Positions 1 through 11,506 of a stretch of 64,000 nucleotides of DNA are shown in pieces. Each line of letters begins with the position of its first letter. Position 1 is the stretch's first letter. Source of the DNA: Mermis nigrescens (Eukaryota; Nematoda; Enoplea; Mermithida; Mermithidae); contig JAVLUZ010000144.1 in NCBI GenBank assembly GCA_036768485.1, positions 938,620-1,002,619 of the forward strand. The letters run 5' to 3'. The position numbers were made by a program, and so were the translations under genes. The notes beneath the pieces were generated by a model, which was given only the letters and a program-made list of their open reading frames with translations, was not told the origin of the DNA and did no database searches.

Positions 1-242
1 CATAGCTACTGCATAGCTAACGTGCTGCTGTTTCAATCATTGTTATGGTTTAATATTTATTTTAATCTGTTGGCCGCAGAATATACATCGATTTTTTGCG
101 TTGCTTAGAGAAAGTGTGATTTTTAGCAGATTTTCCGACTTTAGGTAGATTTTTCCTAGTCCCCTCCTTTTACATCCATAATAATCCACAATTCCAAGTA
201 TATTCATCTTTTTTGTTCCATCGGAGCATTTTTCTTTGCTAG
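1..242 (+). mobile_element. 3' end of a Helitron-like element (partial copy)
   Basis: This stretch is nearly identical to 20833-21074, the 3' end of the complete copy at 17207-21074. Like that copy it ends in CTAG followed by T. Only the last 242 bp are inside the window. There is no coding sequence. Confidence 0.7.
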
Positions 243-349
243 TCTAATGGTATATTTGGTTTGATCCCTAGTTCTATTGTTATAGCACTAACTCCCTAGC
301 AAAAGGTTATTAATTACCCTGTACTATTTCATTCAATTCGCTTAGCTAC

Positions 350-2989
350 TGCATTGCTAATTCGCTGCTTTTTTCAATCAATTTTATGGTAAATAGTTTA
401 TTTCTATTGGGAGGCCGCAGAATATACTTCGATTTTTTGCATTGTTTAGAGAAAGTCTGGTTTTTGACATATTTTGCGATTTTTGGCACATAACATAGGG
501 AGATTTTTCCTAGTCCCCTCCTTTTACATCCTCGTTAATTAACAATCCCAAGTATATTCCTCTTTTTTGTTCCATCGGAGCATTTCCCTTTGCTAGTACC
601 CTACTTTTAATTAGCAAGATTTGGAAATACAATACTAGATTTCATTTACTGTGCGGTTCTTCTAATAACTGAATGGTTTAAACCTTACAAAGCTACTAGT
701 TGTAGAAGAAACAAACATTCTGATTAGTAATTCTTATGTTACGTAGAACATCCTGTAAAGAAATATGCTTCCAAAACTTTCTAGAGCTAAACTTAATCTA
801 CATTTTAATTTTTACAGAAGAGTGTAAAGAATTTTAGTGGGATTAATAATTTCGATATTGCTCTGATATAGCGATCAGCATTTATTAAGAAATGAAACTT
901 CTATAATGTTCCTAGAACAAATTGACATTAGGTGTTAATCACTTTACACTACTCTTCATGCGCCCCTAGCAGACGTATCACATCTGTTTCCATATATATT
1001 TTACGACTTTAGGGAAAAAATAAGTTACCTTGAGGCTCTAGAATGGAGCTTATTATATAGTGTAAACTTTACACTAGCAGCGAGTGTAAAGAAGATTTTA
1101 GTCGGATTTGTAAATTCGATATTACTCGGATATTATGATCAACATTCATTAAAAAATTACGTCTCCATAACGGTTTAAGGACAAATAGACACAGATGTAA
1201 ACCACTTTACATCACTATTGAGTGTAAACGAACACGCCCAGCTGACGTCCCTTATTTGATTCCATGTAAGTTTTCAGATTTCGGCAAAAAATTCAGGTTT
1301 TCGCAAAGCTCTAGAACGAAGATTAATTAGCAATGTAAACTTTACACAACCGCCTAGTGTAAAGAGGATTTTATTCCGATTTGTAAATCTGATATTACTC
1401 GGATATTATTACCAACATTTATGAAAAAATTGCATGTCTACAATGGTCTGAGGACAAGTAAACAATGAGTGTAAACTACTTTACATCACTGTTGGATGTA
1501 AACAAACGCGCCTACGTGACGTCTCACATTTGATTCTTTGAAAATTTCTAGACTACAGGAAAAAATTAGGTTTCTGGAATGCTGAAAAACGAAGATAAAT
1601 ACATATGTAGTGTAAACTTCATGTAAACACCTAATGTAAAGAAGAATTTGGTCAGATTCGTAATTTTGATATTGTTCCGATATTACGATTAATATTTATG
1701 AAAAAATTGAGTCTCCATACTGTTCTATGGGCAAACTAACAATAGGTGTAAACCACTTTACAACACTGTAGAATGCAAACATATGCGCCAGACTGGCATA
1801 TCAAATTTATGTCCTGGTCCATTTCTAGACTTGTTAATCGTGTCCCTGACTCAAAACTGGAGAAGCAGGCAGAAAAAACAAGACAGAAACGAATTTTAAA
1901 CACCAAATTTTTGACTTTACACTCGCTTAATATTAATGAATAGACAATTTGCTTTGACATGCACCCGATATAAAGCACTTTATTTCTATTCTATTGGGCT
2001 TATCCCGACTTCTGGACGGAGAAAGTGGCGAACAAAAAACGCAACAAAAACGTATTTTCCATCATTTAGAACACTGTAAACTATAAAATTCCGTACCGAA
2101 CTCCTCATTGAGTTCAAAGAAATTCGGTTTGGTACAATTTGTAGCTTTTAATGTAGTACATTCCTGTGTGCCAAAATTCTCTTGCAAAAATTATTTGGTA
2201 CGATTTATTAATCAAAATTCGGAAAAAACGTGTTTTTTCGCCATTTTTTACCTCTGATTTCGAACTTTACACCCCCATAAATAACTCAATATTGCGTTTT
2301 TTAAATGCGGTTTGCTGCGATGTGTATCCCCTGAGAGGCACTTTATTACTGCTGTATTTAATTTACCCTGACTCATAAGCGGAAAAATTTGGCAGAGAAA
2401 TCTTAGTTAAAATCCGTTTTTTACATTTTCCACTAGAGTGTAAACTTAAAACCTCAGGATCTAACTCACCATGGAGCGTAGAAGACTTTGCTTATATGCA
2501 GAATGTAGCCCTTGATCCGCTCTACATTTCTGTCAGAAAACATTTCAAAAAACTCATAACCGGAGTTAGTATCAGACATAAGCAGGTTGAAAACTCGACC
2601 AAAAAGTGCTTTTTCACCCCCAGATTTTCGCACTCTTTACACTGCCATTCGAGAACTAATGCGAATTTCAGAAAACAAAAAAATTTTGTTCTGTAAAATT
2701 CATCCCTCTATAATCCTATGCTGTTTGAGTCATCAATACTCAGTTGCCCACATGCCGCAGTAAAAAGGTCCCAAAATTTGTCCTATGTTATAACGTTACA
2801 CAAAAACTTTACACCTTCTTTACACAGTCAGTTTTGAGTTTCAAGAAAAACAAAAAAATACAGTCAGCTAATTTTTTATTGTCTCTCTTTAAAAAACCGG
2901 ACTTTCCAGAAGTGTCCCGTTATAGCTGTAGGGGGTGCACAGGTGTTACCCAAGTATATTATAGGTACGCATTAACGCGCTACCTATGA
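350..2989 (-). mobile_element. Helitron-like element copy 1 (rearranged)
   Basis: From 2989 leftwards this matches the complete copies at 17207-21074 and 31490-35322. Its 5' end is TC (2989-2988) preceded by A, then the AGGTAGCGCG palindrome and the same body. At 593-596 lies a CTAG like the internal one in the other copies. Left of it, 350-592 resembles the 3' terminal arm in plus orientation, so the 3' module is rearranged relative to the intact copies. The copy abuts the Harbinger remnant at 2990. It has no transposase or helicase ORF. The A|TC...CTAG|T signature fits Helitrons, but no Rep/helicase gene is present to prove the class. Confidence 0.65.
820..1900. repeat. Tandem repeat of about 270 bp inside Helitron-like copy 1
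   Basis: Recognisable repeat starts lie near 826, 1087, 1360 and 1634, each opening with a GTAAAGAA-type stretch followed by GATATT and later a pair of GTGTAAAC / TTTACA motifs. Units are about 260-275 bp and diverged from one another. The same array occurs in the other copies near 18300-19300 and 33430-34250. Confidence 0.75.
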
Positions 2990-3149
2990 TTAGACAAAAA
3001 TGGAAATTACAAGTCGTACAGTAGTGCGTTGCATAAAAAAATTAGTGCTACAATTGTAGGTTGGAGACTTGTATGTAACTCGTAATGCATTTTATACAAG
3101 TCGTTTTTGACTTGTAAATTGGGAATTTTTTCTTGTTTTATTAAAAATT

Positions 3150-4058
3150 ATGGATTTTTCCGATAGTGACGATGACTATAATGATGTTATAATAGTTCAC
3201 GATCATCCTAAAAGGAATTTTAGACCACGTATAAATTTTGATAGATCGATAAGTGAAAATATGGAACGATTTAGATTGAGTGACGATATTAATACGTTAT
3301 GTGGAATTATTTGTCCGATTATTGCACACGAGACTTCTCGGAATTTTGTGCTATCCACCCGTCCAGCAAATTCGCCTCAAGTTCCTCAATTTATAATGTG
3401 ATTGGAGATGCACACACACGTGGGCAGCAAAAAAATTCTGAGGAGGGGTGCAAGATTTTTCAAAGTCAAAAAATGGTGGTATGGCGTAAAAACACCATCT
3501 TTTCAACGTTTCTCATCGAGCACTATCCATTGGCATCAAAAAATTGCGGAAAAAAACAAAAAAAATTTCAAAAATTGAATTCTGGGGGTATTTTGGTTTC
3601 TGGGGGTTATTTTGGTTTCTCGGGGGGTGCATATCCCCAACTCCCCCCTCACGCCCAGGTGTGGATGTACATGGTGTGCATATGAATCCACAGTTTGTCG
3701 AACTTTGTCCCGATTTATTGATGATGTAAACGCACAGCTATCCAAGATAGTTGATTGGCCTCAGGAGGATTTAGCTTTGCGACAAATTCCGAAACTTTTG
3801 CACGAAAAAGGTGGAATGCCAAGTGTATTTGGCACCGTTGATGGAACGCATATCAACATTATGAAACCACTAAACCACGAGGAACAGTTTGTTAAGCGGC
3901 ATGGGGAATGGGGATCATTCCATAAACTGCATGCTTACTTGTGGCCCTGATCAAAAATTCTACTACGTGTCTTCCAGGTGGCCTGGATCTGTAAATGATG
4001 CCCGCGTCTTTCGCAATACTTCACTGAAAACCAGGCTAGAAACTGGTACTTATTTTTA
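3150..4058 (+). pseudogene. PIF/Harbinger transposase, broken
   Basis: Harbinger transposases are DDE nucleases that cut and paste their element. Here an acidic N-terminal segment (3150-3401) is followed, after a MITE insertion at 3415-3663, by the conserved core. The core shows VFGTVDGTH with the first catalytic Asp (about 3826-3850) and, after a frameshift near 3935-3945, WPGSVNDARVFRN with the second Asp (about 3978-4020). The part that should hold the catalytic Glu is absent; sequence becomes unrelated after the stop near 4058. The gene is therefore dead by MITE insertion, at least two frame changes and truncation. The family call rests on the two motifs and their spacing and is secure; the true start is uncertain. 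Confidence 0.8.
3415..3663 (+). mobile_element. hAT-like MITE, family M
   Basis: Starts CACACGTGGGC and ends GCCCAGGTGTG, which are inverted repeats. It is flanked by the 8-bp TSD GATGCACA (3407-3414) / GATGTACA (3664-3671), one mismatch. The body contains the GGGGGTATTTTGG-type G-rich tract common to all copies. It interrupts the Harbinger transposase. Confidence 0.9.
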
Positions 4059-4512
4059 AAAGTTCATCATGGACAATGAGGCCAATTTTTCTCCTTCCGA
4101 TACGGCATTTTAGCAACTCGGAAAAAATCGGTGACTTTTTTACTACAAGGTGCTGACAATGTTTTATGCAACGCTAACTTGTACGACTATAGTCTGTTTC
4201 ATTTAGCTTCGCGGTTTTCTTCTGATTTTTATCCGCATAAATAAGGCTACAAAAGTGGTTTATAGGGTTGATACAGTAATGCGGTTTTACGATGGTAAAT
4301 GTCCCACCATAAATCGATATACTGTAGAATATTGCAAATATAACACGAGTTTGAAACACTTTTGTAGGCACTTTGAATTTTTGCGAAAACCTCAAAAGCT
4401 AAATGAAACGGACTATAGTAGTTCACTTGTAGGACACGTAATTTTTAGCACATGTATTTTATGGCGTGCACTTGTAGAATTGTAGGACTTGTAAAGGCTC
4501 ATTCATACTTCG

Positions 4513-4612
4513 TCCGATCCGACATCGGACGACACCGCATGCATGTTGCAATGCGACTCTGTCCGACACGCGTCCGACAGGATGTGACATGCGGTGTCGT
4601 CCGATGTCGGAT
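4513..4612. repeat. Near-perfect inverted repeat (hairpin) of about 25-bp arms
   Basis: GATCCGACATCGGACGACAC continuing to CCGCATG at 4515-4541 is repeated in reverse complement at about 4586-4614, around a 45-base centre. It lies just inside the left end of the 4495-7396 element and is built from its CCGA/TCGG subterminal words. Confidence 0.7.
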
Positions 4613-4733
4613 CGGACATCGGATCCGACTTGCATTCATACTTCATCCGACTTCTTCCGACTAAAAATCAATATTTTCAGCGCAACAAACATTGATGTTT
4701 TTATATTATCTCTCTGTCGAACAGCGTTTGTAC

Positions 4734-5206
4734 CATAACTGGGCGCGGGGGTTGGGGGCATACGTGGGCAGCAAGAAAATTGGGAAGGGGGTGCAAGATT
4801 TTTGAAGGTCAAAAAATGGCCTTAAAAATGGTGGTTTGGCGAAAAAACACAATTTTTCGACGTTTCTCATCGAGCACTATCCATTGGCATCAAAAAATTG
4901 CTAAAAAAGGAAAAAATTTTCAAAAATTGAATTCTGGGGGGGCGTATTTTGATTTCTGGCGGGTATTTTGGTTTCTGGGGGTGCATACCCCCAAATCCTC
5001 CACGCCCAGGTGTGGTTGGGGGTATGTAACCCCCAGAAACTAGAATACCCCCCAGTAACCAAATACTCCCCCAGAATTCTTGTTTTTCCTCAATATTTTG
5101 ATGCCATTGGATAGTGCTCGATAGAAACGTCGAAAAATGGTGTTTTTTCGCCATACAACCACTTTTAAGACCATTTTTGACGCTTAAAAATTTTTTCATC
5201 CGCCCC
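4734..5206 (-). mobile_element. hAT-like MITE (family M), inverted, carrying a nested second copy
   Basis: An inverted copy begins CATAACTGGGCG at 4734 and resumes after 5022 with CCCCCAGAAAC and the rest of the body. Its far end is eroded near 5206. A second, forward copy (4759-5014) sits inside it, flanked by a perfect 8-bp TSD GTTGGGGG (4751-4758 and 5015-5022). Confidence 0.8.
4759..5014 (+). mobile_element. hAT-like MITE, family M, nested in another copy
   Basis: Starts CATACGTGGGC, ends GCCCAGGTGTG, TSD GTTGGGGG on both sides. The target is the terminal G-run of an older copy of the same family. Confidence 0.9.
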
Positions 5207-5670
5207 TCCAAAAATAAAAATTGAATGCTGAAAGTATCGAAGTTCGTTTCATGCGCCAATTTATTTGAACTTATTGATTTATTTAAACTTATTTCCCACA
5301 AATATGGATGTTCTTTAACAGCTATGATTAATAACTCCGTAGAACCGTCGTCAAAATCGCCATTGGCCATTTGCAATTAATCAAATTTTTAACCTGAAAA
5401 ATACAATAAAATGAATTGACTGCAACAATAAATAGTACAAAATAAACGAGAAGTGATATGCCACAGCGCTTTTATACGACTAGCACAGAGCAATAAATTA
5501 ATCAAAAATTTAAAGCTTGAAAAATGGAATAGTACAAAATAAACAAGGCGTGCAATGCGCTACATGTCGCGCCAATCTTCCTACACGCTGTAGTTTAAAT
5601 TTCATGTGTGTCGGACGGACGAAAGTTGAAACCAACTCAACTTGTCCGTTCCGACAAAAAAGTCGCACTG

Positions 5671-7236
5671 CACTGTAAAAAAAATCGTTGTACCTGCACA
5701 ATAAAATTGTGTCCAAGCTACAAATCTGTTCCATGGACACAAAAATATTGTGTAGGTACTTAACGATTCGGATGTCTGTTTATCCAACACAACTTTTTTG
5801 TGTTCTGCCTACAAGTTATGGCGCATATTGATTAGGCTCAGGTTGATGTGCACATGACCGCTCATAGCAGAAAACATGATTCATCGTAACCAGTACTAAG
5901 ATGAAAGTGTAGGTAACCTACTTCATACTCGCAGTTGTGATGGAACGAATGGTGGTGAATGCAGCAGTTTGGAGCACATTCGTCAGTTTGTGTGCTCTGT
6001 GTTTTTATACCTAATGATTTTTCAATTTTTGATTAAATATTTATTTTTCCGAGATGGATAATACTGACATTAATATATTTATTTATTATATACCTGTATT
6101 TACTCTTATTCAATATGATTGTGGCTGAATTCAGCTTAAATTGATCGGATCTTGTTATGTAAATGGTTTTATTGACTCTTTCTGTTTTACTATTCGAGTG
6201 ATTTTGCGTGCATTTCTTTACTTGCTATTAAGGCAAGCTTATTTTAATGACCTTGTCTTCAATAGCGAATGTTATTGCTCGTGATCCTTCTTCGCTAGCA
6301 GTTGTCAGGCTTTGATAACATTTTTCCAATGCTGCATGCTGAATAGATTAACTTCTTAACTTCTTTATCTTGAACCGACCGGAAGACATATTTATATGTC
6401 AAAAGTGACTCTTAAAAATGGTAGATATCTTCAATATAATCTACGCACTAATTGTTTTTCATTCCCAATTGATGTTTAGTGAAATTCTTATAGGACAAGC
6501 AATTTTTCAGGCAAAATTTCATAAATTTGGGGGTTTTTGAAAAATGACGTATAAAATTATTATGATTAAAATAGACATTGGAAAGTTAAGAAAAATCACA
6601 ATTTTGTACGTGGATATTGAGTTTTTGCGACTATTTTCGAAACATGAGAAAAACTTAGACTGCTGATCTGTTTAATAAAATCTTGAAACATGTTTGACTC
6701 TATTTTTTTCTTACAATTTGCTTCTCTCGTTTCTAATGATATCACATTGCTTAAATTTGGTGTTTTAATGTAAGTTCTTGTGCATTTTCTCTTGATCATT
6801 ATTGTTTTGTGTGAATACCCAGTTAATCTTTGCTCAATATTAATGTTTGTTATTTCAAATGTGACCTTATATATCCGATGTCAAAATTCATTGGTCTGTT
6901 CTTTAAGCCAAGGAGAAACGAATTTGGTTCAGAAAACTGACTAGTGCATTTTTTCATTTCTCTTGTTTGCGTTGTACCTATCATCAAATGTGTGTTATTT
7001 AGCGTCTAAATAAAGCTTTCAGATTGGGGCCCAAAAATCGATATTCTGGAGGATTGAAAGTTGTGTTGGATCTACAGAACAAATTATGTTGGCTCGACAC
7101 AATAATATTTTGTTGTATAGATTGCTTTCTTATGTAGCACCTGCAGAATATTGTTGTGTAACCAAGACACATAAAAGTTGTGGCAGCCAATTACTCACAA
7201 CTTTTTTGTGTACTTACAACATTTTTTTTAACAGTG
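5671..7236. mobile_element. Unclassified inverted-repeat element, non-coding
   Basis: Ends are CACTGTAAAAAAAATCGTTG at 5671 and the complement of CACTGTTAAAAAAAATGTTG ending at 7236. Both subterminal regions carry ACACAA/TTGTGT words (5700-5830 and 7060-7225). No transposase ORF of useful length is present. Flanks do not give a clear TSD (TG on both sides at most). It is nested inside the 4495-7396 element. Confidence 0.55.
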
Positions 7237-7941
7237 TGTAAAACAGATTATGACGTCATGTGCAAAGAAAAGTCGGACGCGTGTCACATTATGTCGGATA
7301 ATGTCGGACTCATGTCGGTGCGTGTCGGAGCGGATTTGTCAATTTTCGCATTCCAACACCAAATCGGACGGAGTCGGACGAAGTATGAATGGGCCTTAAG
7401 GCTACACTTGTCGGAATTGTGACTAGCCTGCAGGACTTGTAAATTGGCTGTCTGGACTTGTAACTTGTAGCTTGTAGCTTGTAAATTTTTATGCAACGCA
7501 TACTTGTAGGACTTTAAGCCATTTCCACTTGTAGCTTGTAGCTTGTGAATTCCATGCAATGGACCCCAGGCCTGAGCACATTCTCACGCACGCTTAGGAC
7601 TCCTGACAATGGCAAATTTTGTAGAGTTTGGAAGATTTAGGCTGGAATGTTTCGTAGTGAAAATATGAGCGATTTAGATCTGGTCAGGGCACACATACGG
7701 CGGCATTTTCAAAGTTTGAGCAAAAAAGTGAATTCATGAATTTGCATAGATCAATTGTGGTCGTAGGTGGACAGCACCGGAATTCTGGGATGGGAGTGAA
7801 AAAATTTTCACAGGTCAAAAAATGGTCTTAAAAGTGGTCGTATGTAGCATTGGCAAAAGTCCGGGAAAATAAAGACTTCCGGACTATAGTCCGGCCGGAC
7901 TACAAACCCAATTTTAAAGACTATCGGACTATGGTCCACAC

Positions 7942-8198
7942 CATACGTGGGCAGCAAGAAATTTCTGGGGGTGCAAGATTTTTTTGAAGGTCAAAAAATG
8001 GCCTTAAAAATGGTGGTATGGTGATAAAAACACCATTTTTCGACGTTTCTCATCAAGCACTATCTATTGGTATCAAAAAATTGCGAAAAAAGACGAAAAA
8101 AATTTTCAAAAGTTGAATTCTGGGGGGGGTATTTTGATTTCTGGGGGGTATTTTGGTTTCTGGGGGTGCATACCCCCAAACCCCCACGCCCAGGTGTG
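7942..8198 (+). mobile_element. hAT-like MITE, family M
   Basis: Starts CATACGTGGGC and ends CCCAGGTGTG, TSD GTCCACAC (7934-7941 / 8199-8206), perfect. Inserted near the left end of the hAT-like element. Confidence 0.92.
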
Positions 8199-8480
8199 GT
8201 CCACACCGTGATCCTTTAAAAAAAGATTAGTCCGGACCACAGTCCTTTAATGCTATGTTACTTTGTTGCTTTTATTTTTTATCAAATTTTATTCAGTTTG
8301 CCACAAACTTTATCAGTGTATTTATTCAGTTAACAAACAACAATCATATAGGTATCAATTGTATCGATGAAAAATAAATCGGGATTATATTTTTAAAAAA
8401 TTTCTTTTTCCATTCGATTATCACTTCAATTGTGACGGTTTTTCTCCGAAATCAAACTCATCCGGCTGAAAACGCGTCCG

Positions 8481-8526
8481 TCTCAACAGCCCCACCAATA
8501 ATCCCAACAGCCCCACCAGTCCCAAG
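8481..8526. repeat. 18-bp minisatellite, left of Gypsy
   Basis: Units of the type CCCAACAGCCCCACCAGT. The same array continues in degenerate form at 41460-41520 beyond the Gypsy. An inverted array lies at 42205-42418. Confidence 0.7.
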
Positions 8527-9553
8527 TGTAAATACAGAGCCGCCCTATGTCTACAAAATCGACACAGGACAGGGTGTATTTGCCTTCGAGACTTACTTAG
8601 GTATTTAGGTACTTAGATCTGCTATCAGCGCTGGTCCCAATCGCTTAGTCAGGGATGACTTCGGTCTTTGGACCCTTACAGACCTTACGGCTTCGATCCC
8701 CTTGGTCCTAATATTGCTGACCGCTGTGATCTCAGCAGCTACGCACTAAGCCCTAAGACTACCTACCTAAATCTCGGAATTGCCGCGAAGGTCAGTTGAC
8801 CTATCTCAATGCTCAAGTTGATGAATTAGCTTATTTTCTGGGTTCGAATCAATCAGAAATGTTTTTGGTTCCTAATGTACGTAGCACAATGAAATTTGAA
8901 AACAACACCAATGAGCTCTAGACTGATCAATCATCATTAAAGATTAAATAATATTTTTGACCAATTTTAGGATTGAGAAAGAAATTAAGACTTTTGAACG
9001 AAATAAATAATCATACGAAATTTACCTAGTCCTCCACTAAGAGTCCCGAAATCCTCGACGATGGGAATAACCGACCTTACCCTCGGTATAACGAAACCCC
9101 TGGGTAGGTTTTTCTATTTTATTTCTATCGCTATATACACGGCTTACTGCCGGACAACCAAATAATGCAAAAACAAAAGAAAAACGTACTCCACTATACA
9201 AGCGTACGTCAGCCAACCAACTAACTAAGATGGCCACATAGGACCATTACAGTAAACGAAGTTTACGTCAAAATAACATAATACTGGAATACTTTCAATT
9301 CACAATGAATGTTCTAGACTACAATAAGCGGTAATGCATAAAATAATTACTATTATCATATACTTAATTCTATGTTACCGGACAAGTATCTTATTGTTTT
9401 TTAATATTGAAAATTTGGGAATTGGTGGGAAGACCGAAGGCATAGCCCACAGTGCACTATCGTAGATAGCTTAGCTACTAGTATTGGCTATGTAAGTGGC
9501 TACCGCGAACTGCTAACACAAGTTCGCCAAACCGTGTAACTCTTGTAGTTACA
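8527..9553 (-). repeat. Gypsy 3' LTR (complete)
   Basis: 1027 bp, bounded by TGTAA...TTACA. It matches 26220-26319 plus 40522-41455 with scattered substitutions and small indels, which indicates an insertion that is not recent. It is the 3' LTR because the element reads on the minus strand. Confidence 0.88.
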
Positions 9554-9562
9554 CTCCCCACG
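9554..9562 (-). promoter_or_regulatory. Gypsy polypurine tract
   Basis: On the minus strand the bases just before the 3' LTR read GTGGGGAG, a short purine tract directly abutting the LTR start, where plus-strand DNA priming is expected. Confidence 0.55.
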
Positions 9563-10342
9563 TATAGAAAAAAATTTGGACACAAAGTGGAGAATTTTTT
9601 CGGGGGTACACAACAACGACTAGCGTCCGCAACGCCTCTACTTATTGACACTCTGGCGTCTGCAACGCCTCTACTCTGGCATCCGCAACGCCTCATCCTG
9701 AGCGAACGTCATAAACAAAAATAGAATAACGATAATAATAACAAATAGCGATAACAAATAATGGTCAACGCATGACCTCGTTCGCACTCAGGAACTCTCT
9801 CAGAACCACTCTCAACAGCGCTAGCTAAATCTATATTGTTGCCCGAGTAATGATGAACTCCAGTCTTGGACAGCATAGCATAATATTCGATCTTGCTGTC
9901 GCCTCAGCCTCCTTCGGTCCCGAGGTAAGGAAAGAATTTTGAATTGAAAAAGATTTTTAGATTGGGTGTAAAGAAACCCCTTGTCCGTTAGAGAATTAAG
10001 ATACCATAATAGTAACACCGCTATTGAGCAAAAAATTTAAGACACGAGATTAAAAAGGCAAGATTATGCATGAGCAAAGATTAAAGACATAGACGATTTA
10101 AAATACGAGGTCAAGATAAAACGAGGAATGTCATTATGCGAGATGACGAGAAAAATAAGCACCGTCAATCAAAAAATTACAGCAATAAAATGACGAGAAA
10201 AAATTACACAAGAAAATAAACGAAATGCGAAATTGTCCTGGAATCCACAACAGGAGCAAAAAAACAAAAAAGACAAAAAGCTGCTGGTCCATTTGACGCC
10301 TATTGCAGAGTTCAAAAAGTTCAGTACGTCGAACTTGAAAAT
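9563..10342 (-). other. Gypsy 3' non-coding region
   Basis: Between the last accessory ORF and the polypurine tract. It holds about three short units of the type TCTGGCGTCYGCAACGCCTC at 9605-9695. Otherwise I see no feature. Confidence 0.5.
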
Positions 10343-11506
10343 TTAATAACGACGTGGGGTTGGAGGCACCGGCGTCAAATATTGTTCTGGATGAAAACCA
10401 TACAATTCTTTGCGTGAAGTATTGCATGAACGCTGCTTTGATTGTGTAGCAGGCCATGGTTTCGGCAATAACGGTTCACGTCGAGGTTGTGGTTGGGCAT
10501 AGACCCCAATGGCTGATTGATCTTGACTCGACAGTGGTTGATATGATTGATCCCATTGTTGACGTTGGCGCGATTGCGACCTGCCCTGATGAGTCCTGCA
10601 GTTCGATTGTGGCTGTTGGTGATATTTGCGAGGCTGCTGCTGTTGCGAGCGCAACATGTGACCAGCATCCGCCTGCGAATATCTCTCGGAACGCAAGTGC
10701 GATTCCGGATATTGTTTTTGCCGCAGTTGGGTCTGCGGTCGTGTGTGAGTCTGCGCATAAGGTTTTACTTGAGCTTGTGGTTGTGCTTGTGATTGTGAAC
10801 GCTGGTGCGTTTGAGTGTACCTTTGCCAGGACGACTGCGGATCTTGCCGCCTAGGGCCCCTTTGGCTGGCATGAGCTTTTAATTTTGCCGCGACTTCTGC
10901 ACGAACAAGCCTTTTTACTCGTTCTTTCTTCAAATTTTTTAACCGATGCAATGCGTGTTCGGATTTCGTGTCATAAAATTTATTCAGTTTTTCACGGTGC
11001 TCATCTTCCAACATTTGATGAATGCCTGAAGCTTCCGTGAGCGAGCCGGCGCGGCGCAAGAGCGTCACACGCCTCGGAAGCTCAGAAGCAAGATTTTCTT
11101 TATCACGCTGTTCAATAATCATACGCGCTTTTTGCTTTTCAATTTGTGCTGCAAGGGACAGATTGACTGCAGGCGTGACAAGGCTTGCCGAGGACCCACA
11201 AGAGTCTTGCGAGGAAGCCTGTTGTCTTTCCTTGCGAATTTTTTCCAAATCTCCTTCCAAATGGTGTTTTAGGTAGAAGGCCAATTTTTGACGACCTCTA
11301 AATTGGTCAAATTGAACCGGAACCTCAAGTGATGGATCGGTTGACAACCTAATTTTGCGAATCATATTGTGTAATTCTGGCTTGATTTCCGATTCGCATA
11401 GCCAATTCCGGGAATTCCAGGAAAGCGTCAATTGGCGATGAGGGTGTAAAATTTGCAAAGAAAAGCTACGCGCAACATACGACGCAGCTGTTCCACCATG
11501 CGCCAA
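10343..11506 (-). pseudogene. Gypsy accessory ORF, C-terminal Gln-rich part, function unknown
   Basis: An open frame of up to 387 codons. The N-terminal third is charged and helical looking, with many Lys/Glu/Arg (about 11370-10860) such as HREKLNKFYDTKSEHALHRL. The C-terminal half is very rich in Gln, Ser, Arg and Pro with runs of QQQQ and SQSQAQPQAQ (about 10830-10430). It overlaps the end of the preceding frame (11428-11961) by about 80 bases in a different phase. It may be the continuation of that frame after a frameshift near 11430-11500; the first residues before that point are then an artefact. No envelope-like signal peptide, furin site or membrane anchor is seen. I do not recognise the family. 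Composition suggests a nucleic-acid-binding or scaffold tail. Confidence 0.5.

Larger units (their letters stand above)
4495..7396. mobile_element. TAA-duplicating inverted-repeat transposon (Harbinger-like), non-coding
   Basis: The ends are inverted: AGGCTCATTCATACTTCGTC at 4495 and its complement with one change (AGGCCCATTC...) ending at 7396. Flanks are TAA (4492-4494) and TAA (7397-7399), the 3-bp TSD typical of PIF/Harbinger. Subterminal GTCGGA words are numerous (4515-4640 and 7260-7380). No transposase is seen. It is nested in 2990-7560 and carries MITEs and the element 5671-7236. Confidence 0.7.
2990..7560 (+). mobile_element. Harbinger-type DNA transposon remnant with nested insertions
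   Basis: A broken PIF/Harbinger transposase (3150-4058) lies between imperfect inverted ends. A stretch at about 3010-3070 and the reverse complement of about 7480-7535 share GCGTTGCATAAAAA followed by a T-rich run and GCTACAA. Both ends are rich in ACTTGTA-type words. The exact termini and TSD cannot be fixed. The 3' half of the transposase is missing and other elements (4495-7396, 5671-7236, MITEs) occupy the interior. Confidence 0.5.

Noticed and set aside
10456..10854. Plus-strand ORF of 132 codons opposite the Gln-rich accessory ORF.
   Set aside because: Antisense shadow of the repetitive Gln-rich frame; no independent coding signal.
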